Assembly: GCA_907165065.1 (NCBI GenBank)
Contig: OU015524.1
Span: forward strand, 56,957,295 to 57,021,294
Source of the DNA: Caprimulgus europaeus
Lineage: Eukaryota > Chordata > Aves > Caprimulgiformes > Caprimulgidae
Reading direction: 5' to 3'
DNA: 64,000 nucleotides
Part shown: positions 50,964-61,435 of the stretch, piece after piece
Numbering within the stretch: position 1 is the first letter of the stretch
Layout of the letters: each line of letters starts with the position of its first letter
The notes under the pieces: model-generated
Told to the model about the DNA's origin: nothing
Databases searched by the model: none
Seen by the model: the letters and a program-made list of their open reading frames with translations, nothing else
Made by a program: the position numbers and the translations under genes

Positions 50964-51147
50964 GCTGAAAAGGAGGTAGGAAAGATAATCCATGGCTCAC
51001 CTCAGGCAAACAGTCTACTGAGGTGCCTGAATTAAGAACCTAGTCTTCCAGCCTCTCCGTGTGCACAGTGGAGAGGGTCATATCCAGAAAGGATTTTGCT
51101 CAATATCATCACCTGCTTGTGACTTCCTTTCCCATCCACCCTGTTAG
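50964..51147. other. Noncoding stretch before a candidate exon
   Basis: Nothing is recognised except the pyrimidine tract at its end that forms the acceptor for 51148. Confidence 0.4.
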
Positions 51148-51200
51148 CCCCAGAGGTGGTGTAGGGTGCACTGACTTAGGAGCCCAGAGGGTTGTGAATG
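51148..51200 (+). other. Candidate exon, 53 bp
   Basis: The acceptor is excellent (CTTTCCCATCCACCCTGTTAG ends at 51147) and the donor AATG|GTAAGT at 51201 is perfect at the intron positions. One frame is open (PRGGVGCTDLGAQRVVN). The length is typical of a small internal exon. The product is not recognised. Confidence 0.28.
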
Positions 51201-52981
51201 GTAAGTGAAGGACCTGCTGTGATTTGTGGTATAAGCTGTTATGTAGCTTGTTTCAGAATTCCTTTTTAGGATTTAACAGGTTACTTTTTTCCCTTTCTTT
51301 TCCTCATGAATGATGGAGATTGGTGATAGAGCTGTGGTCTATAGTACAGAAAAACCTGTGTTGCAGTAGGACCATTGCTAGGTCTTCAGTCTCTCTTGCT
51401 CTCTTGTACGCTTTGTGTCTCTGGTGTTGGTCCTTTCCCACAGGCCATAGGTTTCATATCAGATCTTGTGAAGTGTTTTGAGAGTTGTGATGTGTACAGA
51501 TGGATTATATGATCCACAGGCCCTTTAGACCAGATGTCTGCAGTGCCTGGATGCTTGTGGTGGGACTAGCTCAACCAAGTGGTCCCTTCCCAGTCTCACT
51601 TCCCAAGAGAGGGATTTTCAGCACAGAAATCTGGATGTTTCATACTTCATATTGCTAAAACTGCAGTAATCCTGCCTTCATCTGTTTAAAGTACTGAAGC
51701 AACAACAACAAAAAGGGTGGGCATTAGTGTTTTACTATACCTTTATATTTCCAACTGCACTGTACAATATTATATATAAAATATTGTAGGCAGAGGTGGT
51801 AGCAGCACCTTTTAAGTATGCCTCCTATACTCTATTCTAACATTGTATTTTCATCTGTGTGTAGGTCTTGCCAGCCTTCAGTCATTCATACAAAAAATTT
51901 CCACAGTGTTTTTTCTGCTTCAGGCTGAAACCTCTTGGAAAGGTTTTCAACAGAAGAACTCCAACTGTTTTTAAAAGAATGCATTATAGAAAATTAGAGA
52001 GGTTTGTCAACTTTATTTAGCCAGCCATTCCTTCAAAGAGTTGTTATACCTTCAGGGAATACAGGGGGGAGTCAGGGTGCTTTTTGCAGCCCCATGGAAA
52101 TTAACCCAGATTTATCACCCTACCAGAGTTGCCGAAAATTGTTATCTGCACGTGCTCTTGAGAGCAGGTTAGAGGCTTGCTGATAAAATCTTGGAATACT
52201 CCCACTTTATAAAACATACTTTAACCCCACCAGCCTCTGTCTTTGCCTGGGGTGGTGAATATGGTGGGTGGTACAGAGCACCCAGCTGGTTGAAATCACT
52301 ACTAGTTTTTCTAGTCATCACTCATGCAGTTAATTTTTGATGAAGCTGAGAGTAGAATTTATACTCTGGTCCATATACAACTCTCAGGAATGCCTAGGAT
52401 GAGAGACGATGCCCAAAGTTTGGGAAGAAAGTTTGAAAATCAACTTTGTCTCCTACGTTTCTTTTTCCCAAATTGCAGGAAGGTTCTAGTACTACTAACT
52501 TTTAGGATTTTACAATTTTTTAAAAAATTTATTTTAAAGTCACAACTCTTGAAGTCATGACTTCCATAAAAGAGATGTATCAGTCTATTTTATTGAAAAA
52601 TAGGGAAGCATTTTCTGGGATGTCTTATGAAAGTAGACAACAGAACCAAGAATCTAATTCACATTATCTTTAAGCTGTTGAAGAAATTAGGCTGAGAGAG
52701 CTTGATGACTTGAGGTTGATAGCGAGATTAAGATCAGATCTGACTCATTCTACAGCGGGGGAATGAAGTTGCTGATATGTCAGCATTGTTCCAGTCAGGG
52801 TCTGCAGGCTTCATGTAGTTTGGGTTCCCTTCTCCCACATTCCTCTTCTTCTTTTGGGGTTATAATGGTATTGGTGACACTCACCTCTCTCTGTTATAAG
52901 CCTTGTTTAAAAATTCATCTTGCTCAGAAGGCACAAAATACTCTTCCTAGTGAGAAGTGCTTTAGATCTTTGCTTTCTCAG
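51201..52981. other. Intron-like stretch, nothing recognised
   Basis: No repeat family and no further splice-supported exon was seen. Confidence 0.4.
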
Positions 52982-53040
52982 TCATGAACCCTGAAAGGCA
53001 CCAGGAGCATTTCTGGAAGAGAGAGTTTATATTTGGGCAG
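52982..53040 (+). other. Candidate coding exon with early ATG, 59 bp
   Basis: The acceptor TTTAGATCTTTGCTTTCTCAG ends at 52981 and the donor GGGCAG|GTGAGG follows at 53041. An ATG at 52984 opens a frame of exactly 19 codons to the donor (MNPERHQEHFWKREFIFGQ). The peptide is charged and exon-like in composition, but no family is recognised. It could be an alternative first coding exon or a chance pair. Confidence 0.3.
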
Positions 53041-53649
53041 GTGAGGTGGAAATAGAGAGGGAAGCACCTGCTAGCCTTGCCCAAGTTAGTGGGCTAAGGA
53101 ACAGATCAGAATTGCAACAACCAGGCAATTGCCTGCTGTGTATTTGTTGTTTTTATAATGTTTCTGCTAACCTGTTGTGCTAACCAGGATGAAGAATGGT
53201 GTTTTATTGCCCTTCAGATTCACATCCACATTTCACACCCAAAGGTGAATGTTACCATGGATGTCCTAGCAACCTGCAGCATTTGTGACACACCATTTAG
53301 CATTTTCAGCCTATTCAGGCTATTAGGATATTCTGTAAGGATTCTCTTAGCACTAAGACTGCCCATCTCAAAGCATGCTCCCACCAACAAAAATGCTACT
53401 AATTAAAACTTGCATCAGTGGAAATGTTATAATCAGCATCAATTTTGTTGTCTTAATTTGGAAAAAAACCCATAAGTGAACTAAAAACATAGCGAAATGA
53501 AACAATTAAGCAGTTCAAGACCTCGTGTTATAAAATCTTAGATAAGACTTAATCGGTGTGGTGAATTATAGGTCTGGCAGCTGGACTTAATGGTGGGTGA
53601 TTTTTCCAGGGAGTTTGGGTACTGAGGTAAGAAGGAGAAACTCCAGCAT
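53041..53649. other. Noncoding stretch before the third CR1
   Basis: No gene was recognised. CTGGACTTAATGGTGGGTGA near 53581 faintly recalls a CR1 3' end, but it is too short to call. Confidence 0.4.
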
Positions 53650-53935
53650 TTCCCTTATGTCCAAATGCCAGATTCTGCACCTAGGACTGAGTAATGGTGG
53701 GCACAAGCATGAACTGGGAGAGGAGTGGCTGGCAAGCAGCCCTGCAGAAAGGAGTCTGGGGGTGCTGGTTGGCAGCAGGCTCAGTGTGAGCCAGCAGTGT
53801 GTCCTGGCAGCCCAGAGGGCAAACCACATCCTGGGGTGTATCAAACACAGCACAACCAGCCAGTCAAGAAAGGTGATCGTCCTGCTGTATTTGTCATTGT
53901 TGTGGCCTCACCTGGAGTGCTGTGTGCAGTTCTGA
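53597..53935 (+). pseudogene. CR1 ORF2 fragment upstream of the C-terminal domain
   Basis: From residue about 23 the frame shows CR1 ORF2 character: CQILHLGLSNGG, HELGEEWLA, ERSLGVLVGSRLSVSQQC, ANHILGCIKHS and HLECCVQF. The first 20 or so residues are flanking sequence read through by chance. It ends at a TGA where CR1 normally has the tryptophan of the FWGP/FWAP motif, and the next fragment resumes in the same frame. Confidence 0.92.
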
Positions 53936-54427
53936 GGCCCACCATTTAAGAAGGATGTGAAGGTCCAGAGGAGGGCAACAAACCTGGTGAAAGGGCTGGA
54001 AGACATCATGTCCTGTGAGGAACAGCTGAGGACTTTGGGTTTGTCTAGTTTGGAGAAAAGGAGGCTGAGTGACCTCATTCCTCTCTACAGCTTCCTGAGG
54101 AGGGGATATGGAGAGGGAGGTGCTGATCTCTTCTCCCTGGGGTGCAATGTCAGGACACGTGGGAATGGTGCAAAGCTGCAGCAGAGGAGGTTAAGACTTC
54201 ATATTAGGAAGCACTTCTTTCCCAAGAGGGTGGTCAGACACTGGAACAGGCTTCCTAGAGAGGTGGTCGATGCCCCAAGCCTGTCAAGTGTTTAAGAGGC
54301 ATTTGGACAATGATATTAATGACATGCTTTAACTTTTGGTCAGCCCTGAAGTGGTCAGGCAGTTGGACTAGATGATCATTATAGGTCCCTTCTAACTGAA
54401 GTAGTCTGTTCTGTTCTATTCTATTCT
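53650..54427 (+). mobile_element. CR1 LINE, 5'-truncated, plus strand
   Basis: From about 53650 the sequence encodes the ORF2 tail on the plus strand. The 3' untranslated end has GTTGGACTAGATGATCATTA and GGTCCCTTCTAACTGAAG, and closes with an ATTCT-type tail (TGTTCTATTCTATTCTT) at 54410-54427. This 3' end differs from the first copy and resembles the second, so they may belong to related subfamilies. The polymerase core is lost by 5' truncation. No target-site duplication was found. The orientation matches the inferred transcription through this region. Confidence 0.93.
53957..54295 (+). pseudogene. CR1 ORF2 fragment: C-terminal domain
   Basis: The 112-residue frame contains [38 protein letters not shown] and [18 protein letters not shown], the standard ORF2 C-terminus. 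It lies in the same frame as 53597-53935, so in this copy a stop codon rather than a frameshift separates the two. It ends early at 54295 compared with the usual SLEVFK... end. Confidence 0.92.
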
Positions 54428-57400
54428 TAAATGTTTATCTTGATGTGCTAAGTTTTTTCACAAATATATGTAAGTAAAAATACAGAATTTTGACCTGTAT
54501 TTCAGGGTAATATTTTAAAGTCAATTTTTCCCACCATTTCTGTTGCTTTTAATAAATTATGAATGTCCTGATGGAAACAGAATTAAAATATCAAGCTACT
54601 TTCTTATGCATGACATAATAAAAAAAATATACAAGATGAACGTGTTATAAAAGAGAAGATAAAGCACTTAGAAAAATATAAGGTAATGCAGTATATTGTG
54701 AAGCATTTCTTACAGCATGGTATCTGTAAAATGTAGATATTTAAGTCTGTTAAATGTAGTATGTGAGCAGTGACCCATTGATAGTGTTGCTAGCTTTATG
54801 GAAATCTGGGGCTCACCTTTCTATGTTCAACTGTTTTTTTTTTGCTTTCTTTGTTAGCTTAATGGAGAATTTCACAGAAATAATATCTTTTTCTGCAAAA
54901 GATTTTAATTTCTCTTGAAATTTTTTTTTAAATTTTGCTTAGGAAATGAAGAGCTTTTTTTGGGGGGGGAGGAGAGGGGGGGTTGGTTTTTTTTGTGATC
55001 CTGACAGTAGTGCTGTAGTGCAGTTTGTGGGTCTCTCCTGGGGTATTCAGCCTGAGCCCTGACAGAGAACAGCGCCGCTGTTCCTTTAAGCCCACAGCGT
55101 TGCTTTATGTAGATATGGCCTGGTTTATAGTTTTGCTTTAAATACACAATAAGAAAGTTGATCTCCATTTCAGAAAAGGTTTATGACTGATCTCTGCCTG
55201 GCTAGGAATGTTTATTTTCTTAAGTTGCTTCACTGCAGAAAATTTTGAAATGGAGAGTCCCAAGCTAGTGATGGGGCCTCGCTCGTGATCTCTGCAGATC
55301 TAATCTTTCCATCACTAGAAAGCTGTAGTTTTGTGACAGACCTCACATAGATCAGGCTCAGTTCTAGTATTTTTGTGTCCCTTTCCCATTTGTCACCCTC
55401 TTTTTAAGTCTGCATCACTGAACTGATCTATGGGTGTTGGCAAGACTATCAGAAGCCTTAATAAGATTTAGTCATTAGTCCCAGTCCTTTGCAATGACAT
55501 AGGCTTATTTTCTTTTTTTCTGTAACTTGTTGATGATGAAATAACCTTGAAATAAAGGATTTTAGAGAAAACCTTTCCACCAGCAGGCGTAATGGCAACA
55601 GGGAAGGGATTCACAAAGGATTGATTCTGGTTGCTCCTAAAATAGCATGCTGATGTGGGATCAGCTTTCTCGCTTGGCTTCTGCTGGTGCCATGTATTGA
55701 TTATGTATTAATTTGACAGAGGCCATGGAAAAATCCTTTCTAACCACATAACAGGAGTTCTGCGAGTTCTGTGATGTGTCCTGGCTGGTGGCTTGTGCTT
55801 TGGAAGTGAACAAATACTGTCAAGTATAGGAGGAAGCATACACAGGAGATTATATGAAGCATGTAGTTTAGGATGTGAAAGCGAAAACCCTGCTCCTCAC
55901 TCCCTCTCTGTCCTGCCTAGCACGGCTGTCTGATCTGCCCATGTCTGCTTTCCTAATGTCACTTTCTAGTGACCAGGAGAAGGATTGGGCTGCTCCTGTA
56001 CACAGAGCCGAGTTACCAGCTCTAGTCACTACCTTTCAGGAGACCTTCATGGACAAAGGAGATGGAGCAGGAGAGTTATGTGCTTGAAATCACCTGGGGA
56101 TTAGCCATTCTGTCCCTAGACCTGGGGGTAGGAGATGCCCAACGCCCTGTGACCAAGGAGCAGGCTAAGGAGAAGGTCATGCTGTGGGGATGCTTTCTCT
56201 TCGTATGTAGAGGCCAGGAGGGGATTTCATGCAAGGAGAAAAGCTGACCACTCCTGCTTGCTCTTCAGAGCATCAGCAGACAGAGTTGTCACCCTAAAGC
56301 CAGGTGAAGGATGAGTTTTTCCAAATCTAAGGGCAGCATACGTTGTGGTGCACAGATACAGTCAAGGAAGTCTTACTCATTTTTCAGGTGTAATAGAAAT
56401 TACCTACAGGTAATAATAAAAATTGTTTGTGACCAGGCTGTAGGCCAGCCTGCAGCTGGAGAAATTTTGATGAGAGCTTAAAGAGCGAGGAAACTTTTAA
56501 ATATGGTTTTCTGTTTGATTCTCTTTCTAGGTGGGACACTGAAACCACTTGCTGGATGGGAGTATACCCGGTTTCAGTTCTCGTACATACATAATGCTGT
56601 GTACATTCCTGTCAAGTATCAGTGTCATCCTTCATTGCTTGCCCTAGCCAACTAATTCATGACTGCAGTTGTTTGGCAGGGCTTTACAAATGTGTGTTGA
56701 ACCTCCAGCTTGGGATTGCTGATTTTGTAAAAACATAATAATTCAAAAAAATTAAATAGTTGGCTATAAAATCCAAGGCAAGAAAATGTGAGACTTCCTA
56801 AAGAATAAAGTAAACTTAAAAAATACCTCTGAAGCGTAACACTGAAAGTGTTTTTTGTTGTTGTTGTGTTGTGGGATTTTGTTCTTTTTTTGAAGCTGAA
56901 TAAAGAGGAAAGCAGTTTAATGCAGAACTAATTAATGCACATTTCTCTGGGGTGGAGTGATCTCTGTTCAGTCACACCTTCTCCACGGTAGCTCAAGTGA
57001 ATTAGTCAGTGATCACTTTCTAACTCTCTACTCAGCAGTTTAATTAGAAGCTTTAGATGATGATAATTAGTTTTGTGTAGAATCAGTAAATTAGAGGTAA
57101 ATAATGTTAACAAGATGTTCCTTTTTCTTGTAGGACCAGTCAAAGGTTAGGAAAAAGGTCAACACTTCTGTTCATGTGCTGGTTCTGAAATGTGAATCAT
57201 CAATTAAAAGAAAAAAAAAGTACTTTCAAGTGCTTTCAGAAATGCGTTCTGAAAATAGCAAGAAAGGTGGGTAAAGAAATGCCTTGTATCATCCAAGACA
57301 TACATACCTGCTTGGCTCAGTTTTGCACCTGACAGAGCAGTTAGGGTAGATCCTGAAACTCTGTGGGAATATGAGGTTTCCCAAAACAAATTGGCAGGCA

Positions 57401-57697
57401 CAGGGAAGTGAAGTCCAGCTTTCCTTGTGCAGATGACTTCTGCCTTCCGGGCAGAGCTGCACACTGTGGCACAGCCCTGCCTTTGTGTGCAGCCCAAACA
57501 GATATGCTTGGGAAATGGTCCCTTCCTGCAAATCTGAGGGTTTACTGACCATGAGCAGAGCTGATCCTCGACGTTTCACTGGACAGCCTGGGCTCCCAGG
57601 AGTTCTGCTGCTGTTGATACTGAATACTTGCTGAATGTGTGTGTCCAGTACATTGGCACATTTAGAGTTGTTTGGATGGACTGAAAAAGTTGTGTGA
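54428..57697. other. Intron-like stretch, nothing coding recognised
   Basis: It includes the G-rich tract at 54962 listed separately and a GTT-rich run near 56853. The open frames at 55875-56247 lack splice support. Confidence 0.4.
54962..54986 (+). other. G-run cluster, possible G-quadruplex
   Basis: Runs of 8 and 7 G (54962-54969 and 54976-54982) plus two GG pairs lie within 25 bases, flanked by T runs. The two long runs could each supply two strands of a quadruplex. In the inferred transcript this would be on the RNA strand. Confidence 0.45.
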
Positions 57698-57742
57698 TTT
57701 TTTTTTTCTTTTTTCTTTTTTTTTCTTTTTTTTTTTTTTTTC
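57698..57742 (+). repeat. Long T/C tract
   Basis: About 45 bases of T runs broken by single C. It also forms a very strong polypyrimidine tract just before CTGCAAGCAG, so it may serve as a splice acceptor for the open frame that follows. Confidence 0.85.
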
Positions 57743-57752
57743 CTGCAAGCAG

Positions 57753-57964
57753 GAGCAGCTTTCCATGGTATTACGTCTGATGTGCAGACTATTCTCAAAT
57801 TTCTCCAGGGGAAAGAGAAGGGTTGGAAATCCAAGAAAACCACGTGCAGCGAACTGATGGACTGTTGCAGAAAGCTACAACAGCTCCAAAGACTGTTCAC
57901 TGGTTGTTGGTTGAACATTGTTGGTACAGAAGAATTTAAAATCTCTCTCCTGTCTGATGACTGA
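57753..57964 (+). other. Candidate terminal coding exon
   Basis: After the T/C tract and the acceptor CAG at 57750-57752, one frame stays open for about 70 codons to TGA at 57962-57964. The peptide looks protein-like: HGITSDVQTILKFLQGKEKG, a lysine-rich turn, then SELMDCCRKLQQLQRLF, a plausible amphipathic helix, and the end ISLLSDD. A second frame is open for 34 codons. The opposite strand is also open for 250 codons here (57289-58041), so the coding strand, if any, is uncertain. No AATAAA occurs within about 100 bases after the stop. The family is not recognised. Confidence 0.27.
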
Positions 57965-59655
57965 GAGCTCAAGGTCTGAATGCATGAACTGTATGTAACT
58001 ATCCTGGAGAGCTGTTTGCAGTGTACTTCATAGGAGGGCACTGTGCTGTTGTTAGTTTGGCTACAAGCAGCTAACTCTCCAGGGGAACCACATAAACAAG
58101 TGTCATCTCTGTGGTTCCTTCTTGCCAGATATGTTGAGGTTCAGTCGCATCTCATACCTCCCTTTCGACATCGGAAATGTACTTCCACTGGAACTATTTG
58201 AGGTGTTTGTAGAGTTGTGCTCCTGAATTGCTCAGCACCTCGTCGTCATATGCTGGCTTTAACAAGGGGCTGTAGTTTGTACTGAAGATGTCTAGCAACC
58301 CAACAAAAAAACCCCAAACAGTTGGTGTTCGCTCTTTGCTCATGCAGGTGCTGCTTACCCTGAGTTTTTACCACCCTTCCCAGAGAGCAGTTGATTTGAA
58401 TGTTGCTATTGAGTATATAATGTAATTCACTTTTACTTTACAACAGAACTGAAAGGGCCCATAGTAGCTTTGTACTAGTGTCCATACTAGCTAGCCATTT
58501 GCTGGTGTGTATTTTTGTGTACCTCCCTTATTCAGCAGGAAAATGAAAGTGTGTGTACAAGATTAATGATAAAGTCAAATTCTGGTACTATAGCACTTAC
58601 TGTCTAATCTGTTCTCTTCGGACATTCACAGCTATGCATACCTGTCTGTCCTTAACTAAAGGGCAGACGCAAATGTGTTGTTTTTGCCATGTTTAGTGCG
58701 TGGGGTTTTGGTGTCGTTAGTATACAGGAGGCTACAATCCCATTCTAAAATGTGTAAGGTTTATGTGACTGCTACTTTAGTATAAAGAATCTTTGTCTCT
58801 TGATTATTTCTTTCTTTTTTACCCTTTTCCCTTTTCTTGATGCATGGAAGATTTCTTCAGATGTGCTTTGCCCTCAGTAGAAGCGTGAGAATCCTTGGCA
58901 TCAAAAGGATTGTTTTAGGAAATGGAAAGAGGAGTGTTGTAAGGTCACCAGTGTAAGAAAGATGCCTGTTTCCTTCTAGCCTGATATAAAAAGATACTTG
59001 AATGAGTAAAGCTCTGTATGTGTGCAAGAACATGCTACCTTTTATTTGAAGGTTTATAGATTAATAAGGGTATCATAGAGCTGGCCTGAAAGGTAGCTTG
59101 CTGGGAGTGCTGGAAGCACTTCAGAAACACTGGCCCTCTTCCCTGACCAGTAAATTTTCTTCTAACAGGGCAGGATATCGTCCTTAATAAGTTTCTGAAT
59201 AAGACCTGGCTGGTAAGGAGCTCTTGTATTACTTTACCATAAATTGGTTCTTTCATATCAAAAGTAGTACACCATCTGCCTGCTGTAAACATTGTGTTCT
59301 CATTTCTGCCCATTCTTGCCCAGATTGAAATGTGTAGCTGTATGTTGACAAATGTGAGATGAGTGAGTGTTAGTGCCATCAGGTCACCACGGCTGTGATT
59401 AGCTAACAGCCAGCTGCATTGCCCCTGCAGTGAAGGGCCAGCAAAAATCAAGGGGAGTCTGGTTTGCCCATGAGGGCAGAGTTTAACTGTTCATTGTTCA
59501 AATTACAAGAATATACTGACATGGGTCTTTCATTTAGCATCATACTAGGTCTTATTACGTGTCTGTCAAAGCATCAGTAAAGAAGCTCCATCTGTGAAGA
59601 ACTGGCAATGTAGTTCCAGCAGGAAAAGGAAAATGCCCAGGCAGCTCCCTGCACT
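57965..59655. other. Intron-like stretch, nothing recognised
   Basis: No repeat family or splice-supported exon was seen. A short minus-strand open frame (59035-59451, 138 codons) has no supporting signals. Confidence 0.4.
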
Positions 59656-60120
59656 ATGAAGTTTGTGACAGAAGGGATCCATGGCACATGGGACATGGTG
59701 GTGTTATGTGAATACCATTGTAGTGGCACTTGCAACCCTGCTCTGCAGTCGTTGTCTCTGTCTCTTACAGTGATGTTGAGGAAAGTTTTAGTGGTCTTTG
59801 CTCAAAATGTTCTGTTTAGAGAGGGATGTACCCTTCCCCACCAGCAAAACATGACTGTGTTTTGTACGTGGAACTTTACTAGTGGTTTTATGGTAATAAC
59901 TAAGAAAAATATTACTTACACCTTATTACTCACATTTCCTTTTGGGTGTAGCTTGCAGCCTCATACTGGTCTGCTTGGCTGGACATTGTTAAGTCGTCCA
60001 TTTTGTATGGTAGTTTTGCAGCTTGTGTTATTTGCTATTTTGTCTGCGTTTTATTTTAATGGGACAGACTTTGTTTTTGGTGAAGTCGGTTTGGGACTTT
60101 GCTCTCATTCTGCTGAGTAA
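59656..60120 (+). other. Uncharacterised 154-codon open frame
   Basis: The frame opens with a real ATG and runs 154 codons. It is rich in hydrophobic residues (ITYTLLLTFPFG, LVLFAILSAFYF), which a T-rich strand gives automatically, so predicted membrane segments carry little weight. Length alone makes it somewhat unusual outside the LINEs and the CpG island. No motif or family is recognised, and it may be chance. Confidence 0.2.
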
Positions 60121-60371
60121 CCTTACAGAAAGAAAACTTCTAGTACTACGTTGCCCTATTTGTATGCTTGACAGCTTTAGATGGAGGAGTAATCCCTAGT
60201 TTCTGTTTCATGTGTTTATGTGTAACATTTTAATTGAGAATCTTGTTTTGGTGTATACTGACTCCATCAGCAGGCTTTTCAATAAGATCTGCCTTTTGAA
60301 GCATGAGTACAATAAAATTCTTGTGTTAGTTTTAATTCTGTGGTATGTCAGTTTAACTGTTGTAGAAATAA

Positions 60372-60771
60372 GGATATTTTTATGACAAGGTGCTGTGCAC
60401 CGTGAAGAAGCAGTTGAAAATCATCCGTGCCAATTTAAACATCACAGAAAATATTGTAATACAGTCTGACACTTTGCAGCATGAAAACGGCAGGCTTGTA
60501 GAGCGTGAAGTTCTCCTTGCCAGCTTTTGGGAGCTCAGTTAGATACCATCTTCAGTATATTCACACTGAACAAGAAGAGTGGCTGTGTCTTCTGTCTTAC
60601 TACTTTCAGGTGGTGTGGGCAGAAGAGCAGCTGGTCTCTCGGTATCAATCTACTCGAAACCGGTGGCTGGCTTATCGGAGCTTGGCTTTGCTGGTGCAGG
60701 AGAACTTCCATGAGAGATTGTTGCAGATGATGCATGGCTATTTTTCAGAGGTCCTGGCTGGGATTTGGTAG
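60372..60771 (+). other. ORF-dense segment, possible decayed or spliced coding sequence
   Basis: One frame is open at 60372-60539 without its own ATG (middle part TVKKQLKIIRANLNITENIV) and a second overlaps and continues to 60771 (VVWAEEQLVSRYQSTRNRW, LVQENFHERLLQMMHGYF). A third frame opens again after 60771. An acceptor-like TTACTACTTTCAG ends at 60609. GC content is above that of the neighbourhood. This fits a decayed retrogene of a host gene or real exons with unclear boundaries. KIIRxNL followed by VIQ faintly recalls, from memory, the C-terminal part of kinetochore CENP-H; that is not an identification. Confidence 0.22.
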
Positions 60772-61267
60772 CCCGTTGGGGCCTAGAATGCAAGAAACTT
60801 TAGATGAGGACATATGGGAACAGAACCAAAGGTGCTCTCATGTGGATCGCTTCCTGTTGTGGTTCAGGCACTGTTCATGGTCTGTGCTACCACTGTAGAA
60901 AAGGGACTATGATGGTGCTGATCCATTTCAAGCTGCCCTTCCTGGTTGGGTATTTCCCAGGTGGAAACCTGGACAGCTTAACAAAAAATCCTTTTGAAGC
61001 ATGTGTTTGCAATGCATTACATTACCAGTTTCTAACTTCCCTTTGTATATAGGAAGAAGTTTTTAGCTGCTGCGCATGAGCGATCCGCACAAAACACCTA
61101 AGTGAGGTGTGAGTTGAGCGGAGATGTTTCGAGCTGCCTTTTTTGCATGCAAGTTGTTAGCTTTGCGTGGGAGAGGTTAATGATTTAGTTGGCAGTGGTT
61201 CAGAACAGAACTTATTTCTAATGTATCTACGGATACATGTGTTAACAAAACAGTTTTTGTTTTTCAG
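60772..61267. other. Noncoding stretch before a candidate terminal exon
   Basis: A small CpG cluster lies at about 61069-61170. No gene or repeat is recognised. Confidence 0.35.
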
Positions 61268-61435
61268 ATTGGCAGTGCTACGAAAATAAAGACTTCCAGC
61301 AAAAAATTCTTCAGTTTGTGAAGCGTCGAGGGCAGTGTTGAGACTACACCCCACCCACTCGCTGTGCTTCCACCCCAGGATGCAGAGGCAAACAAGGCAT
61401 GCAGAGAGCAAATAAATTATGCAAGGTTTGTTTGT
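61268..61435 (+). other. Candidate 3'-terminal exon with polyadenylation signal
   Basis: The acceptor AACAGTTTTTGTTTTTCAG ends at 61267. Depending on phase the reading is WQCYENKDFQQKILQFVKRR then GQC and a stop at 61339-61341, or IGSATKIKTSSKKFFSL and a stop. A canonical AATAAA follows at 61411-61416, with a GT/T-rich downstream element (GGTTTGTTTGTTTTTG) right after. Acceptor, short frame, poly(A) signal and downstream element in this order are what a last exon shows. Each part is common alone, and no product is recognised. Confidence 0.3.
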
